NCBI RefSeq assembly: GCF_029543105.1
Contig: NZ_JARQXB010000006.1
Span: forward strand, 62,001 to 126,000
DNA: 64,000 bases
Origin: Stenotrophomonas sp. HITSZ_GD
GTDB lineage: Bacteria > Pseudomonadota > Gammaproteobacteria > Xanthomonadales > Xanthomonadaceae
Reading direction: 5' to 3'
A program made the position numbers and the translations under genes. Positions 43,997 through 53,311 of this stretch are shown here, piece by piece. Each line of letters begins with the position of its first letter. Positions within the stretch are counted from its first letter, which is position 1. The notes beneath the pieces are model-generated. The model made no database searches. It was not told where the DNA came from and saw only the letters and a program-made list of their open reading frames with translations.

Positions 43997-45001
43997 TTGT
44001 CCCACCCGATCCACCTGCACTGTTCCTTCGTCGACGCCGAGGCGGCGGTCGAGCAACTGCGCGACCCGCGCGTGCTGGCCGCGGTGGATTTCTCCCTGCA
44101 CCCCCTGCACGCGCAGGCCAGCGCCGACCCGCGCCGGCTGCGGGTGCCGCTGGAGCCGATGGGACCGGCGCAGGTGGAGATCTGGCGCGGCGATTCGCCT
44201 GCCACCCATGGCCGGACGGGCGACATCGCCTGGGCCGAGAACGGCCAGGTGCAATTCGGCGCGCTGGTGCTGGAAGAGCGTGCGGACCTGGACGTGGAGG
44301 CCGCCAGCGCGCAGGCCTATGCGCAACTGAACCAGTTCATCGCCGAACGCGGCTACCCTCACGTGCTGCGGATCTGGAACTACCTCGATGCCCTGACCGA
44401 AGGCGAAGGCGATGCCGAGCGCTACCGCCGCTTCTGCGTCGGGCGCGTGCGCGGGCTGGAGCGGGTGGAGGAAACGCGCCTGCCGGCCGCCACGTGCATC
44501 GGCAGTTTCGGCGGACCGCGCCAGTTGCTGGTGTACTGGCTGGCCGCGCGCGCGCCGGGCGTGGCGCTGGAGAATCCGCGCCAGGTCAGCGCCTACCGCT
44601 ACCCGCGCCAGTACGGCCCGCAGTCGCCGAGCTTCGCCCGCGCGATGCTGCCGCCGCCCGGCAGCCGGGCGCCGCTGCTGCTGTCGGGCACGGCGAGCAT
44701 CGTGGGCCACGCCACCGCGCACCACGACGACGTCGATGCCCAGCTGGCGGAGATATTCGTCAACATCGAAGCCCTGCGCGGCGCCGCGGCCGCGCGCCAG
44801 GCGGGCATGCCGGCCGATATCGACGACGCCGGCACCTTGCTCAAGGTCTACGTGCGCGACCGCCAGGCCCTGCCCCGGGTGGCCGCGGCGCTGGACGCCC
44901 GCTTCGGCACGCGGGTGCCGCGCCTGCTGCTGCACGCGGAGGTCTGCCGCCGCGAACTGGCCGTGGAGATCGAAGGCGTGCTGGGCAACCCGGCGATCTG
45001 A
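43997..45001 (+). CDS. xanB2: Chorismatase, 3-/4-hydroxybenzoate synthase (XanB2-like)
   Basis: This protein of about 334 residues belongs to the FkbO/Hyg5 chorismatase group. Recognisable segments are FGGPRQLLVYWLAAR, SAYRYPRQYGPQSPSFARA and SGTASIVGHATAH. The xanthomonad homologue XanB2 converts chorismate to 3- and 4-hydroxybenzoate, used for xanthomonadin, ubiquinone and diffusible signalling. The gene is divergent from the pigment operon. The start is uncertain: TTG at 43997 with GGAAAG just upstream is preferred; TTG at 43973 is in frame too. Both are non-ATG, which may keep expression low. Confidence 0.83.
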   Translation: MSHPIHLHCSFVDAEAAVEQLRDPRVLAAVDFSLHPLHAQASADPRRLRVPLEPMGPAQVEIWRGDSPATHGRTGDIAWAENGQVQFGALVLEERADLDVEAASAQAYAQLNQFIAERGYPHVLRIWNYLDALTEGEGDAERYRRFCVGRVRGLERVEETRLPAATCIGSFGGPRQLLVYWLAARAPGVALENPRQVSAYRYPRQYGPQSPSFARAMLPPPGSRAPLLLSGTASIVGHATAHHDDVDAQLAEIFVNIEALRGAAAARQAGMPADIDDAGTLLKVYVRDRQALPRVAAALDARFGTRVPRLLLHAEVCRRELAVEIEGVLGNPAI

Positions 45002-45096
45002 GCGCTTTTCCCGCCGGGCCATGACCTGTGGCCCAGCCCCCGCCCCAAGGGGCGCTGGTAGGCTTGCGCATCTTTGTCCCCGGCCCTGCCTACCCC

Positions 45097-47466
45097 ATGC
45101 CCAAGCTGCTGCCGTTGTCCCTGCTGCTGCTCGCCGCCAGCGCGAGCGCCCAGCCCGCCCCCGCGCCGCTCACCATCGAACAGGTGATGGCCGACCCCGA
45201 CTGGATCGGTCCCGGCGTCGACAACGCCTGGTGGCAGTGGGATGGCCAACAGGTGCAGTACCAGCTCAAGCGCAGCGGCAGCCCGGTGCGCGATACCTTC
45301 CGCCAGCCGCTAGGCGGCGGCGCCGCCCAGCGCGTGGGCGACAACGAGCGCGCCGGCCTGGATGCCGCCAATCCCGCTTATGACGCCCAGCGCCAGCGCA
45401 TGGTGTTCGCCCGCAACGGCGACATCTTCCTGCGCGACCTGCGCTCGGGCGCGCTGACCCAGCTGACCCGCAGCAACGAGACCGAATCGCGGCCGCAGTT
45501 CGCCAGCGACGGCGGCGTGATCTGGCGCGCCGGCAATGACTGGTACCACTGGGCGCCGGGTGGCGGCACCAGCCAGGTGGCCGTGGTGAAGGCCGCGCGC
45601 GACCCCAACGCCACGCCCAAGGCCGACGTACTGCGCGAGCAACAGCTGGCCACGCTGGCCACGCTGCGCAAGGACAAGGAACAGCGCGACGCCCTGCGCA
45701 GCCAGGAAGATGCCTGGCGCAAGGCCGACCCCACCCGCGCCGCCGGGCCGGTGTACCTGGGCGACGACGTGGAGATCGTCGACAGCGCCCTGTCGCCCGA
45801 TGGCCGCCACCTGCTGGTGGTGACCCAGGCCAAGGGCGCCGACGAGGGCCAGGCCGGCAAGATGCCCAAGTACGTGACCGAATCCGGTTACGAGGAATTC
45901 CAGGAAGTGCGTACCCGCGTGGGCCGCAACAACCCGGTGGCGCACACGCTGTGGCTGGTGGATACCGCCGCCGGCAGCGCCACCGAGCTGAAGTTCGATG
46001 CGCTGCCGGGCATCGCCACCGACCCGCTGGCCGCGCTGCGCAAGGCCGCCAAGCGCGACCCGCTGAAGGGCAACCGCGCCGTGCGCATCGAAAGCGACGG
46101 CGACGGCAGCGGCCCGGCGGTCCACTGGAGCGACGACGGCCGCAACGCGGCGGTGGAGATCCGCGCGGTGGACAACAAGGACCGCTGGATTGCCAGCGTG
46201 GACCTGGACAAGGCCAAGCTGGTCCCGCGCCACCGCCTCACCGACAACGCGTGGATCAACTGGAGCTTCAACGATTTCGGCTGGCTGGCGGACAACCGCA
46301 CGCTGTGGCTGCTCTCCGAAGAATCGGGCTATTCGCACCTGTACACCGTGGCCGAAGGCGGCAAGCCGCGCCAGCGCACCCGCGGCAAGTGGGAAGTTTC
46401 CGCGCCGATGCCCACGGCCGACGGCCAGGGCTTTTTCTTCGTCTGCAACCAGAAGTGGCCGGGCGACTACGAGGTCTGCAAGCTGGACCTGGCCAACGAC
46501 CAGGTGAGCGAAGTGACCGCGCTCGACGGCGTGGAGGATTTCAGCGTCTCGCCCAACGGCCAGCAGCTGCTGGTGCGTTACTCCGGCAGCTACCTGCCGC
46601 CGCAGCTGGCGGTGGTGCCGGCGGCCGGCGGCCAGGCGCGCGTGCTCACCGACACCCGCACGCCGCAGTTCAAGGCGCAGGACTGGGTGCAGCCGCAGTA
46701 CGTGCAGGTGCCCTCCAAGCACGGCGCCGGCGTGGTGTGGGGCAAGTACTACGGCCCCGCGAATCCGGAGGCCGGCAAGCAGTATCCGATCGTGATGTTC
46801 GTGCATGGCGCCGGCTACCTGCAGAACGTGTCCGAGCGCTACACGCCGTACTTCCGCGAGCAGATGTTCCACAACCTGCTGGTGCAGAAGGGCTACATCG
46901 TGCTCGACCTGGATTACCGCGCCTCGGAAGGCTACGGCCGCGACTGGCGCACGGCGATCTACCGCAACATGGGCCACCCCGAGCTGGAGGATTACCTGGA
47001 CGGCCTGGACTGGCTGGTGGCCCACAAGCAGGGCGACCGCGCGCGCGCCGGCATCTACGGCGGCTCGTACGGCGGCTTCATGACCTACATGGCGCTGTTC
47101 CGCGCCCCGGGCACCTTCAAGGCCGGCGCCGCGCTGCGCCCGGTGGGCGACTGGATGCAGTACAACCACGAGTACACCTCCAACATCCTCAACACGCCGG
47201 AACTGGACCCGGAGGCGTACAAGACCTCCTCGCCGATCCACTACGCCGAAGGCATGCGCGACCACTTGCTGATCGCGCACGGCATGGTCGATGACAACGT
47301 GTTCTTCAAGGACTCGGTGGACATGACGCAGAAGCTGATCGAGCTGCACAAGGACAACTGGGAGATCGCGCCCTACCCGCTGGAGCGCCACGGCTTCACC
47401 CGGGCCGACTCCTGGCTGGACGAGTACAAGCGCATCCTCAAGCTGTTCGAGGAGCAGGTGAAGTAA
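45097..47466 (+). CDS. Exported prolyl-oligopeptidase family (S9) peptidase
   Basis: This 789-residue protein has a signal peptide (MPKLLPLSLLLLAASASAQ) and a beta-propeller of WD/Kelch-like blades (about 60-500) covering the active site. An alpha/beta-hydrolase domain follows, with nucleophile GGSYGGF, Asp in HGMVDDNVF and His in ERHGFT. DPP4 or acylaminoacyl-peptidase types are closest; it should cut dipeptides or oligopeptides in the periplasm or outside. The start at 45097 is required for the signal peptide. Confidence 0.88.
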   Translation: MPKLLPLSLLLLAASASAQPAPAPLTIEQVMADPDWIGPGVDNAWWQWDGQQVQYQLKRSGSPVRDTFRQPLGGGAAQRVGDNERAGLDAANPAYDAQRQRMVFARNGDIFLRDLRSGALTQLTRSNETESRPQFASDGGVIWRAGNDWYHWAPGGGTSQVAVVKAARDPNATPKADVLREQQLATLATLRKDKEQRDALRSQEDAWRKADPTRAAGPVYLGDDVEIVDSALSPDGRHLLVVTQAKGADEGQAGKMPKYVTESGYEEFQEVRTRVGRNNPVAHTLWLVDTAAGSATELKFDALPGIATDPLAALRKAAKRDPLKGNRAVRIESDGDGSGPAVHWSDDGRNAAVEIRAVDNKDRWIASVDLDKAKLVPRHRLTDNAWINWSFNDFGWLADNRTLWLLSEESGYSHLYTVAEGGKPRQRTRGKWEVSAPMPTADGQGFFFVCNQKWPGDYEVCKLDLANDQVSEVTALDGVEDFSVSPNGQQLLVRYSGSYLPPQLAVVPAAGGQARVLTDTRTPQFKAQDWVQPQYVQVPSKHGAGVVWGKYYGPANPEAGKQYPIVMFVHGAGYLQNVSERYTPYFREQMFHNLLVQKGYIVLDLDYRASEGYGRDWRTAIYRNMGHPELEDYLDGLDWLVAHKQGDRARAGIYGGSYGGFMTYMALFRAPGTFKAGAALRPVGDWMQYNHEYTSNILNTPELDPEAYKTSSPIHYAEGMRDHLLIAHGMVDDNVFFKDSVDMTQKLIELHKDNWEIAPYPLERHGFTRADSWLDEYKRILKLFEEQVK

Positions 47467-47485
47467 GCTCGCCCGCAGCGACCCT

Positions 47486-47518
47486 ACAAACGCCGGCGCA
47501 CGCCGGCGTTTGTTTTTC
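47486..47518 (+). terminator. Strong intrinsic terminator after the S9 peptidase
   Basis: A thirteen-base perfect stem ACAAACGCCGGCG / CGCCGGCGTTTGT with a minimal loop is followed by TTTTCTG. Confidence 0.85.
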
Positions 47519-47541
47519 TGTCCTTTCGCAGGAATCCGCGC

Positions 47542-48111
47542 ATGACCATGCCCCCGCCTTCGCCCGCGCCACGCAGCAGCTTCGTCACCGTGATGGCCTG
47601 GCTGAGCCTGGCGATGGCGCTGATGAGCGCCGCCTGCAGCGCGCTGCAGGCGGCAATGGCGCTGGCGCTCCCGGGGCTGACCGATTTCAGCGCGCTACTG
47701 CCGCCCGGCACGCCGGTGCCCGCGTCGCTGGCCTGGCTGGGGGCGCACCTGGTCGCGCTGTCGGTGCTGGGGGCGATCGCCTCGCTGGGGGTGGCGTGGA
47801 TTTCCTGGGCGCTGCTGCAGCGGCGCGAATGGGCGCGCGTGGCGTTCATCGCGCTCCTGGCGCTGGTCGCGCTGGCGAACTTCGCCGCCATCCCGCTCGC
47901 CGACGCGTTGGTGGAGATGGCGCTGGGCACGCTGACGCTGGCGCCGGCGTCCGGCGCGGAGGCGACGGCGCAGCTGCTCGATGCCGGTGCGCCGATGCTC
48001 GCCGCGGTGCGGCTAATGGCGTGGATCAGCGCGCTGACGATCGCCGCGGTGCATGCCGGCATCATCTGGCAGCTGTGCCGGCCGGGCATCCGCGCCGAGT
48101 TCACCCGCTGA
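47542..48111 (+). CDS. Four-helix membrane protein
   Basis: This 189-residue protein has four hydrophobic helices (about 15-42, 62-84, 92-118, 155-178). AGGA precedes the ATG, and there is no recognisable domain. The helix pattern resembles small DUF membrane proteins of xanthomonads. It is 35 bases before hemF and on the same strand, so it may be cotranscribed. Confidence 0.6.
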   Translation: MTMPPPSPAPRSSFVTVMAWLSLAMALMSAACSALQAAMALALPGLTDFSALLPPGTPVPASLAWLGAHLVALSVLGAIASLGVAWISWALLQRREWARVAFIALLALVALANFAAIPLADALVEMALGTLTLAPASGAEATAQLLDAGAPMLAAVRLMAWISALTIAAVHAGIIWQLCRPGIRAEFTR

Positions 48112-48136
48112 GCGGGGCGCGCGGCCGCCTCGCTAG

Positions 48137-49045
<909 letters not shown>

Positions 49046-49204
49046 GCTGCGCCGGGAAGCTGGCGCGCCAAACGTGATGCAGCGCGAGTAATTCCAACGC
49101 ATTCAGCCATTAAGCGCGTCAACTGAATGACGGTCGTTTATTTTGGTGAAATACCGCACGGTTCGCGTTCAGCGTGTCGGTCAAAATACCGGCGTTCGGA
49201 AAAT

Positions 49205-49327
49205 AAAAAGCCCCGCGGACCAGGGGGAGGTCAGCGGGGCCAGGGAACGGAAACTTGGGGAGGAGTCGCCGTTCCAGAGATCTGCTCCAGGGGATGGGAG
49301 AGATCCGCGACAGGCGTTGCGCCTGTC
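49205..49327 (-). ncRNA. sX13-like small RNA
   Basis: On the minus strand, downstream of polA, lies a run of hairpins with C-rich loops: GACAGGCG-CAA-CGCCTGTC, a GATCT/AGATC stem enclosing CCCATCCCCT, a GGAACGG/CCGTTCC stem with CTCCTCCCC in its loop, and a terminator stem GCCCCGC/GCGGGGC with CTCCCCCT in the loop and TTTTTATTTT behind. A TATAG-type -10 with upstream TG lies at 49333-49340. Length (about 115-125), C-rich loops and the place beside polA match the Xanthomonadaceae sRNA sX13 as I remember it. Confidence 0.6.
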
Positions 49328-49445
49328 GAGGGCTATAACACCATTTCGGACATTGATAGATCGTGAAGATTTGGGTTAAGAATTCGTCGGATTAAGGACG
49401 GATTCATTGATTCCTGACAGTTTCACGTTGCTTTTCCTGATGCAT

Positions 49446-49484
49446 TGCGCCGCACTTTCTCACGGGGGTGGAAAGTGCGGCGCA
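49446..49484 (-). terminator. Hairpin directly after the polA stop
   Basis: A fourteen-base perfect stem TGCGCCGCACTTTC / GAAAGTGCGGCGCA with an 11-base loop begins five bases beyond the polA stop. There is no U tract, so it may act as a processing or stabilising element; the sX13-like gene follows. Confidence 0.5.
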
Positions 49485-49488
49485 TTCA

Positions 49489-52257
49489 TCAGTGTGCTTC
49501 GTCCCAGTTTCCGCCCACGCCTGCATCCACCACCAGCGGCACGCGCAGCTGCGCGGCGCCTGCCATCAGCGTAGTGGCCTGCGTGCGCAGCGTTTCGATG
49601 AAATCCGCATCGGCCTCGAACACCAGTTCGTCGTGCACCTGCAGGATCATCAGCGCGCGCTCGCGGTGCGCGGCCAGCCAACCGTCCACCGCCACCATCG
49701 CGCGCTTGATGATGTCCGCCGCCGTGCCCTGCATCGGCGCATTGATTGCCGCGCGCTCTGCACCAGCGCGCTGGCCCTGGCTGCCGCTGTTGATGTATTC
49801 CAGATACAGCCGACGGCCGAACACCGTTTCCACGTAGCCCTTCTCGCGGGCCTGCTGGCGGGTGCTCTCCATGAAGTCGCGCACGCCAGGGTAGCGGCTG
49901 AAGTACAGCGCGATGTAGTCCTGCGCCTCGCCACGCCCGATGCCCAGCTGCCGGGCCAGGCCGAAGGCGCTCATGCCGTACATCAGGCCGAAGTTGATCG
50001 CCTTGGCGGCGCGGCGCTCGTTCGCAGTGACATCGGCGATCGCGCGGCCGAACACTTCCGCCGCGGTGGCACGGTGCACGTCGGCGCCGGATTCGAACGC
50101 ACCCACCAGGCCCTTGTCCTCGGACAGGTGCGCCATGATGCGCAGCTCGATCTGCGAGTAGTCGCACGCCAGCAGCTGGCGCCCGGGCGGCGCGACGAAC
50201 GCGCGGCGGATGCGGCGGCCGTCGTCGGTGCGGATCGGGATGTTCTGCAGGTTCGGGTCAGTGGAGGACAGGCGCCCGGTTGCCGCGCCGGCCTGGTGGT
50301 AACTGGTGTGCACGCGCCCGCTGTCCGGGTCGATCATCTCCGGCAGCTTGTCGGTGTAGGTGCTGCGCAGCTTCGCCAGCCCGCGGTATTCGAGGATCAC
50401 CCGCGGCAGCTCGTGCTGCTCGGCGATGGCCTCCAGCGCCTCCTCGTTGGTGGAAGGCTGGCCCTTGGGCGTCTTCACCACGGCCGGCAGGCCCAGCTCG
50501 TCGAACAGCAGCGCCTGCAGCTGCTTGGGCGAATCCAGGTTGAAGGTGCGCCCGGCCAGTTCGGTGGCCTTCTGCTGCGCGGCGAGCATGCGCTTGGAGA
50601 GATCGGCGCTCTGCCGGCGCAACTCGTCGGCGTCCACGCGCACGCCATTGGCCTCGATGCGCTCGAGCACCGGCACCAGCGGCATCTCGATTTCGCGATA
50701 CACCTTCTCCAGCCCGGCCTCGGCGGCCAGCTGCGGCGCCAGCACGCGATGCAGGCGCAAGGTGATGTCGGCATCTTCCGCGGCGTACTTCGTGGCATCG
50801 TCGATGGCCACGTGCGAGAACGGAATCTGCTTGGCGCCCTTGCCGGCGACATCCTCGTACTTGACGGTGTCGTAGCCGAGGTAGCGCTTGGCCAAGGTGT
50901 CCATGTCGTGGCGGGCGATGCCGGAGTTGAGCACGAAGCTCTCCAGCAGCGTGTCGTCGGCATAGCCCGCCAGCGCGATGCCATGCCGGCGCATCACGTG
51001 CAGGTCGTACTTGCCGTGCTGACCGAGCTTGCGCACGGCCGGGTCGGCCAGCAGCGGCCGCAGCAGGTCCAGCGCCTGCGCCATGGGCAGCTGGGCGGGC
51101 GCGCCCGGGTAATCGTGGGCCAGCGGCAGGTAGGCGCCCTGCTGCGGCGTGTCGCTGAAGCTCAGGCCGACCAGGCGCGCCTGCATGGGGTCCAGGCTGT
51201 CGGTCTCGGTATCGAAGGCGAACTGCCCGGCCGCGCGCAGGCGCGCGATCCAGGTTTCCAGCTGTTCGATCGTGAGGATCGTCTCGTAGCTGCCCTGCGC
51301 GGCGAGCGCCGGATCCAGGCCGGCCACCGGAGCCGTGGACGCCGCGGCGGCGAAGCCGCGGCCGCGCGCCTGCCCCGGTTCCTTCTCGGCCAGCGTGGCA
51401 CCCACGCCGGCGCCGCCTTCCAGCTCCCGCAGCGCCTGGGTAAAGCCGTAGCGGCGATACAGCCCGGCCAGCGCCTCGGCATCGCGCTCGCGCAGCGCCA
51501 GGGTGCGCGGTCCACCGGGCAGCGGCACGTCGGTCTTGATCGTCACCAGGGTGCGGTTGAGCGGCAGGCGCGGCAACGCGGCCCGCAGGTTTTCGCCGAT
51601 CTTGCCCTTGATGCCCTCGGCCTGGGCCATCACGCCGTCCAGCGTGCCGTACTCGGCCAGCCACTTGGCGGCGGTCTTGGGGCCGCACTTCTCCACGCCG
51701 GGGACGTTGTCCACCGCGTCGCCCATCAGCGCGAGCAGGTCGACGATCTGGTCGGCGCGCACGCCGAACTTCGCCATCACCGCCTCGTCCGAGTCCATCT
51801 GGCTGCCGGTCATGGTGTTGACCAGGCGCACGCCCGGGCGCACGAGCTGGGCGAAGTCCTTGTCGCCGGTGGAGATGGTCACGTCCAGGCCGTCGGCCGC
51901 GCCCTGCAGGGCCAGCGTGCCGATGACGTCGTCGGCTTCCACGCCGTCCTCGCGCAGGATCGGGATGCCCAGCGCCTGCACGATGTCGCACATCGGCAGC
52001 ACCTGCGCGCGCAGGTCGTCCGGCATGGCGGCGCGGTTGGCCTTGTAGGCGGGATAGAGGTCGTCGCGGAAGGTCTTGCCGGGGGCGTCGACCACGAAGG
52101 CGACGTACTCCGGCCGCTCCTTGAGGGTGGCGCGCAACATGTTGACCACACCGAACAGCGCGCCGGTGGGCTCGCCTTCCGCGTTGGTCAACGGCGGCAG
52201 TGCGTGGAAGGCACGGTACAGGTAACTGGAACCGTCGATCAGGACTAGTCTGCTCAT
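49489..52257 (-). CDS. polA: DNA polymerase I
   Basis: This 922-residue protein has a 5'-3' exonuclease domain (1-290, VDAPGKTFRDDLYPAYKANR), a 3'-5' exonuclease domain that keeps acidic residues (FDTETDSL near 345), and the polymerase domain with AATGRLSSTDPNLQNIP, the motif A sequence ACDYSQIELR and the motif C sequence VHDELVFE. It fills gaps and removes RNA primers. The ATG at 52257 gives standard length. It is divergent from the DUF2782 lipoprotein gene. Confidence 0.96.
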   Translation of the reverse strand: MSRLVLIDGSSYLYRAFHALPPLTNAEGEPTGALFGVVNMLRATLKERPEYVAFVVDAPGKTFRDDLYPAYKANRAAMPDDLRAQVLPMCDIVQALGIPILREDGVEADDVIGTLALQGAADGLDVTISTGDKDFAQLVRPGVRLVNTMTGSQMDSDEAVMAKFGVRADQIVDLLALMGDAVDNVPGVEKCGPKTAAKWLAEYGTLDGVMAQAEGIKGKIGENLRAALPRLPLNRTLVTIKTDVPLPGGPRTLALRERDAEALAGLYRRYGFTQALRELEGGAGVGATLAEKEPGQARGRGFAAAASTAPVAGLDPALAAQGSYETILTIEQLETWIARLRAAGQFAFDTETDSLDPMQARLVGLSFSDTPQQGAYLPLAHDYPGAPAQLPMAQALDLLRPLLADPAVRKLGQHGKYDLHVMRRHGIALAGYADDTLLESFVLNSGIARHDMDTLAKRYLGYDTVKYEDVAGKGAKQIPFSHVAIDDATKYAAEDADITLRLHRVLAPQLAAEAGLEKVYREIEMPLVPVLERIEANGVRVDADELRRQSADLSKRMLAAQQKATELAGRTFNLDSPKQLQALLFDELGLPAVVKTPKGQPSTNEEALEAIAEQHELPRVILEYRGLAKLRSTYTDKLPEMIDPDSGRVHTSYHQAGAATGRLSSTDPNLQNIPIRTDDGRRIRRAFVAPPGRQLLACDYSQIELRIMAHLSEDKGLVGAFESGADVHRATAAEVFGRAIADVTANERRAAKAINFGLMYGMSAFGLARQLGIGRGEAQDYIALYFSRYPGVRDFMESTRQQAREKGYVETVFGRRLYLEYINSGSQGQRAGAERAAINAPMQGTAADIIKRAMVAVDGWLAAHRERALMILQVHDELVFEADADFIETLRTQATTLMAGAAQLRVPLVVDAGVGGNWDEAH

Positions 52258-52328
52258 CGCACGATTCTACGCCCCCGTCCCGCGGGCCTCGCGCATAATC
52301 GGCTTCCCGGGTTCCAGGAGCGCCACCG

Positions 52329-52634
52329 ATGAAGAACACTGCCCTTGTGCTGGCCAGCGTGCTGGCCGCCTCCCTCGCCGGCTGCGCCAGCGGCGGCGGC
52401 ATGGTCGGCCCCGGCGGCGCGCCCGTGGACCTGCGCAACGCCGATGTCACCAGCAAGACCATGGACAACGGCGACCGCATCGACGAATACCGCGTGGCCG
52501 GCCAGGTCCGCATGGTGAAGATCACCCCGGTGCGCGGCGCCACGTACTACCTCTACGACCGCGACGGCGACGGCCACATGGACAACGACAAGGATGGCGT
52601 GTCCCCGGTGTACTGGAAGCTCTACAGCTGGTGA
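52329..52634 (+). CDS. DUF2782 lipoprotein
   Basis: This 101-residue protein has a signal peptide and lipobox LAGC near residue 19. The C-terminal region TKTMDNGD to YYLYDRDGDGHMD ends with a DxDxDG-like acidic loop typical of DUF2782. AGGAG lies ahead of the ATG. In many gammaproteobacteria this family is found next to polA. The function is unknown. Confidence 0.8.
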   Translation: MKNTALVLASVLAASLAGCASGGGMVGPGGAPVDLRNADVTSKTMDNGDRIDEYRVAGQVRMVKITPVRGATYYLYDRDGDGHMDNDKDGVSPVYWKLYSW

Positions 52635-52660
52635 GGCGTTGGGTGTCTTGAGCGTTTCCT

Positions 52661-52722
52661 TGTAGGAGCGGCTTCAGCCGCGACCGCCTGGAAGGTCGGG
52701 TCGCGGCTGAGCTCGTCCTGCA
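52661..52722. repeat. REP palindrome pair, copy B
   Basis: TGTAGGAGCGGCTTCAGCCG, a 12-base centre, and a partly decayed inverse copy (GGGTCGCGGCTGAGCTCGTCC). It lies between the DUF2782 and universal stress protein genes. Confidence 0.75.
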
Positions 52723-52755
52723 GGCTGGTTTTCGTACGTTGCCGCCTGCCGCTCC

Positions 52756-53202
52756 TCAGCGGATCACCAGCACCGGCACGCCGCTATGGGTCAGTACCTC
52801 GGTGGTCTGGCTGCCGAGCAGCACGCGGCTCATGCCGCGGCGGCCGTGCGAAGTCATCACGATCAGGTCGCTGCCGCATTCCTTCGCGGTGTCGATGATG
52901 CCCTCGGCGGCATAGCGATCCAGCACATGGCGCGGCGTCGCCGCCACGCCCGCCGCATGGGCCGCTTCCAGGGCCGGCTGCAGGATGGCTTGGGCGCCCT
53001 CCTCGCGTTCCTTGCGGTATTCCGGGCTGGCCTCGTAGCCCACGCTCCAGCCCATGGCGTCGTACATGCCCATCGCCCAGGGTTCGGACACTGTCACCAC
53101 GTCCACCTGCGCGCCGGTCGCCTTGGCCAGCGCCAGGCCGTGTTGCAGGCCGCGCTGGGCGAGCTCGGAACCATCGAGGGCAATCAGAATGCGCTTGTAC
53201 AT
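52756..53202 (-). CDS. Universal stress protein (UspA family)
   Basis: This 148-residue single Usp domain begins YKRILIALDGSELA. The ATP-binding motif G-x2-G-x9-G-S is intact (GRRGMSRVLLGSQT near 125), so it is of the nucleotide-binding kind. A perfect FNR-type site lies upstream, pointing to induction at low oxygen, which is common for this family. Confidence 0.88.
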   Translation of the reverse strand: MYKRILIALDGSELAQRGLQHGLALAKATGAQVDVVTVSEPWAMGMYDAMGWSVGYEASPEYRKEREEGAQAILQPALEAAHAAGVAATPRHVLDRYAAEGIIDTAKECGSDLIVMTSHGRRGMSRVLLGSQTTEVLTHSGVPVLVIR

Positions 53203-53273
53203 GGCATCGCTCCTGTGCGTCCGTCCGGCGACGGGTTCGGGGATGATTTCACGACTTCCCCGGCCATGATGCG

Positions 53274-53287
53274 TTGATCCGGATCAA
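53274..53287 (-). promoter_or_regulatory. FNR/Anr-type binding site upstream of the universal stress gene
   Basis: TTGATCCGGATCAA is the full consensus TTGAT-N4-ATCAA, 72 bases before the Usp start codon. That distance fits activation from about -41 of a promoter near 53240. It is the only perfect copy I noticed. Confidence 0.6.
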
Positions 53288-53311
53288 GGCAACGTGCCCG
53301 CCACGACCGTC

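Noticed and set aside
45002-45096. Short GC-rich palindromes (GGGCC..GGCCC, CGCCCC-AA-GGGGCG) between xanB2 and the S9 peptidase gene
   Set aside because: Stems are short and without U tract; expected at this GC content.
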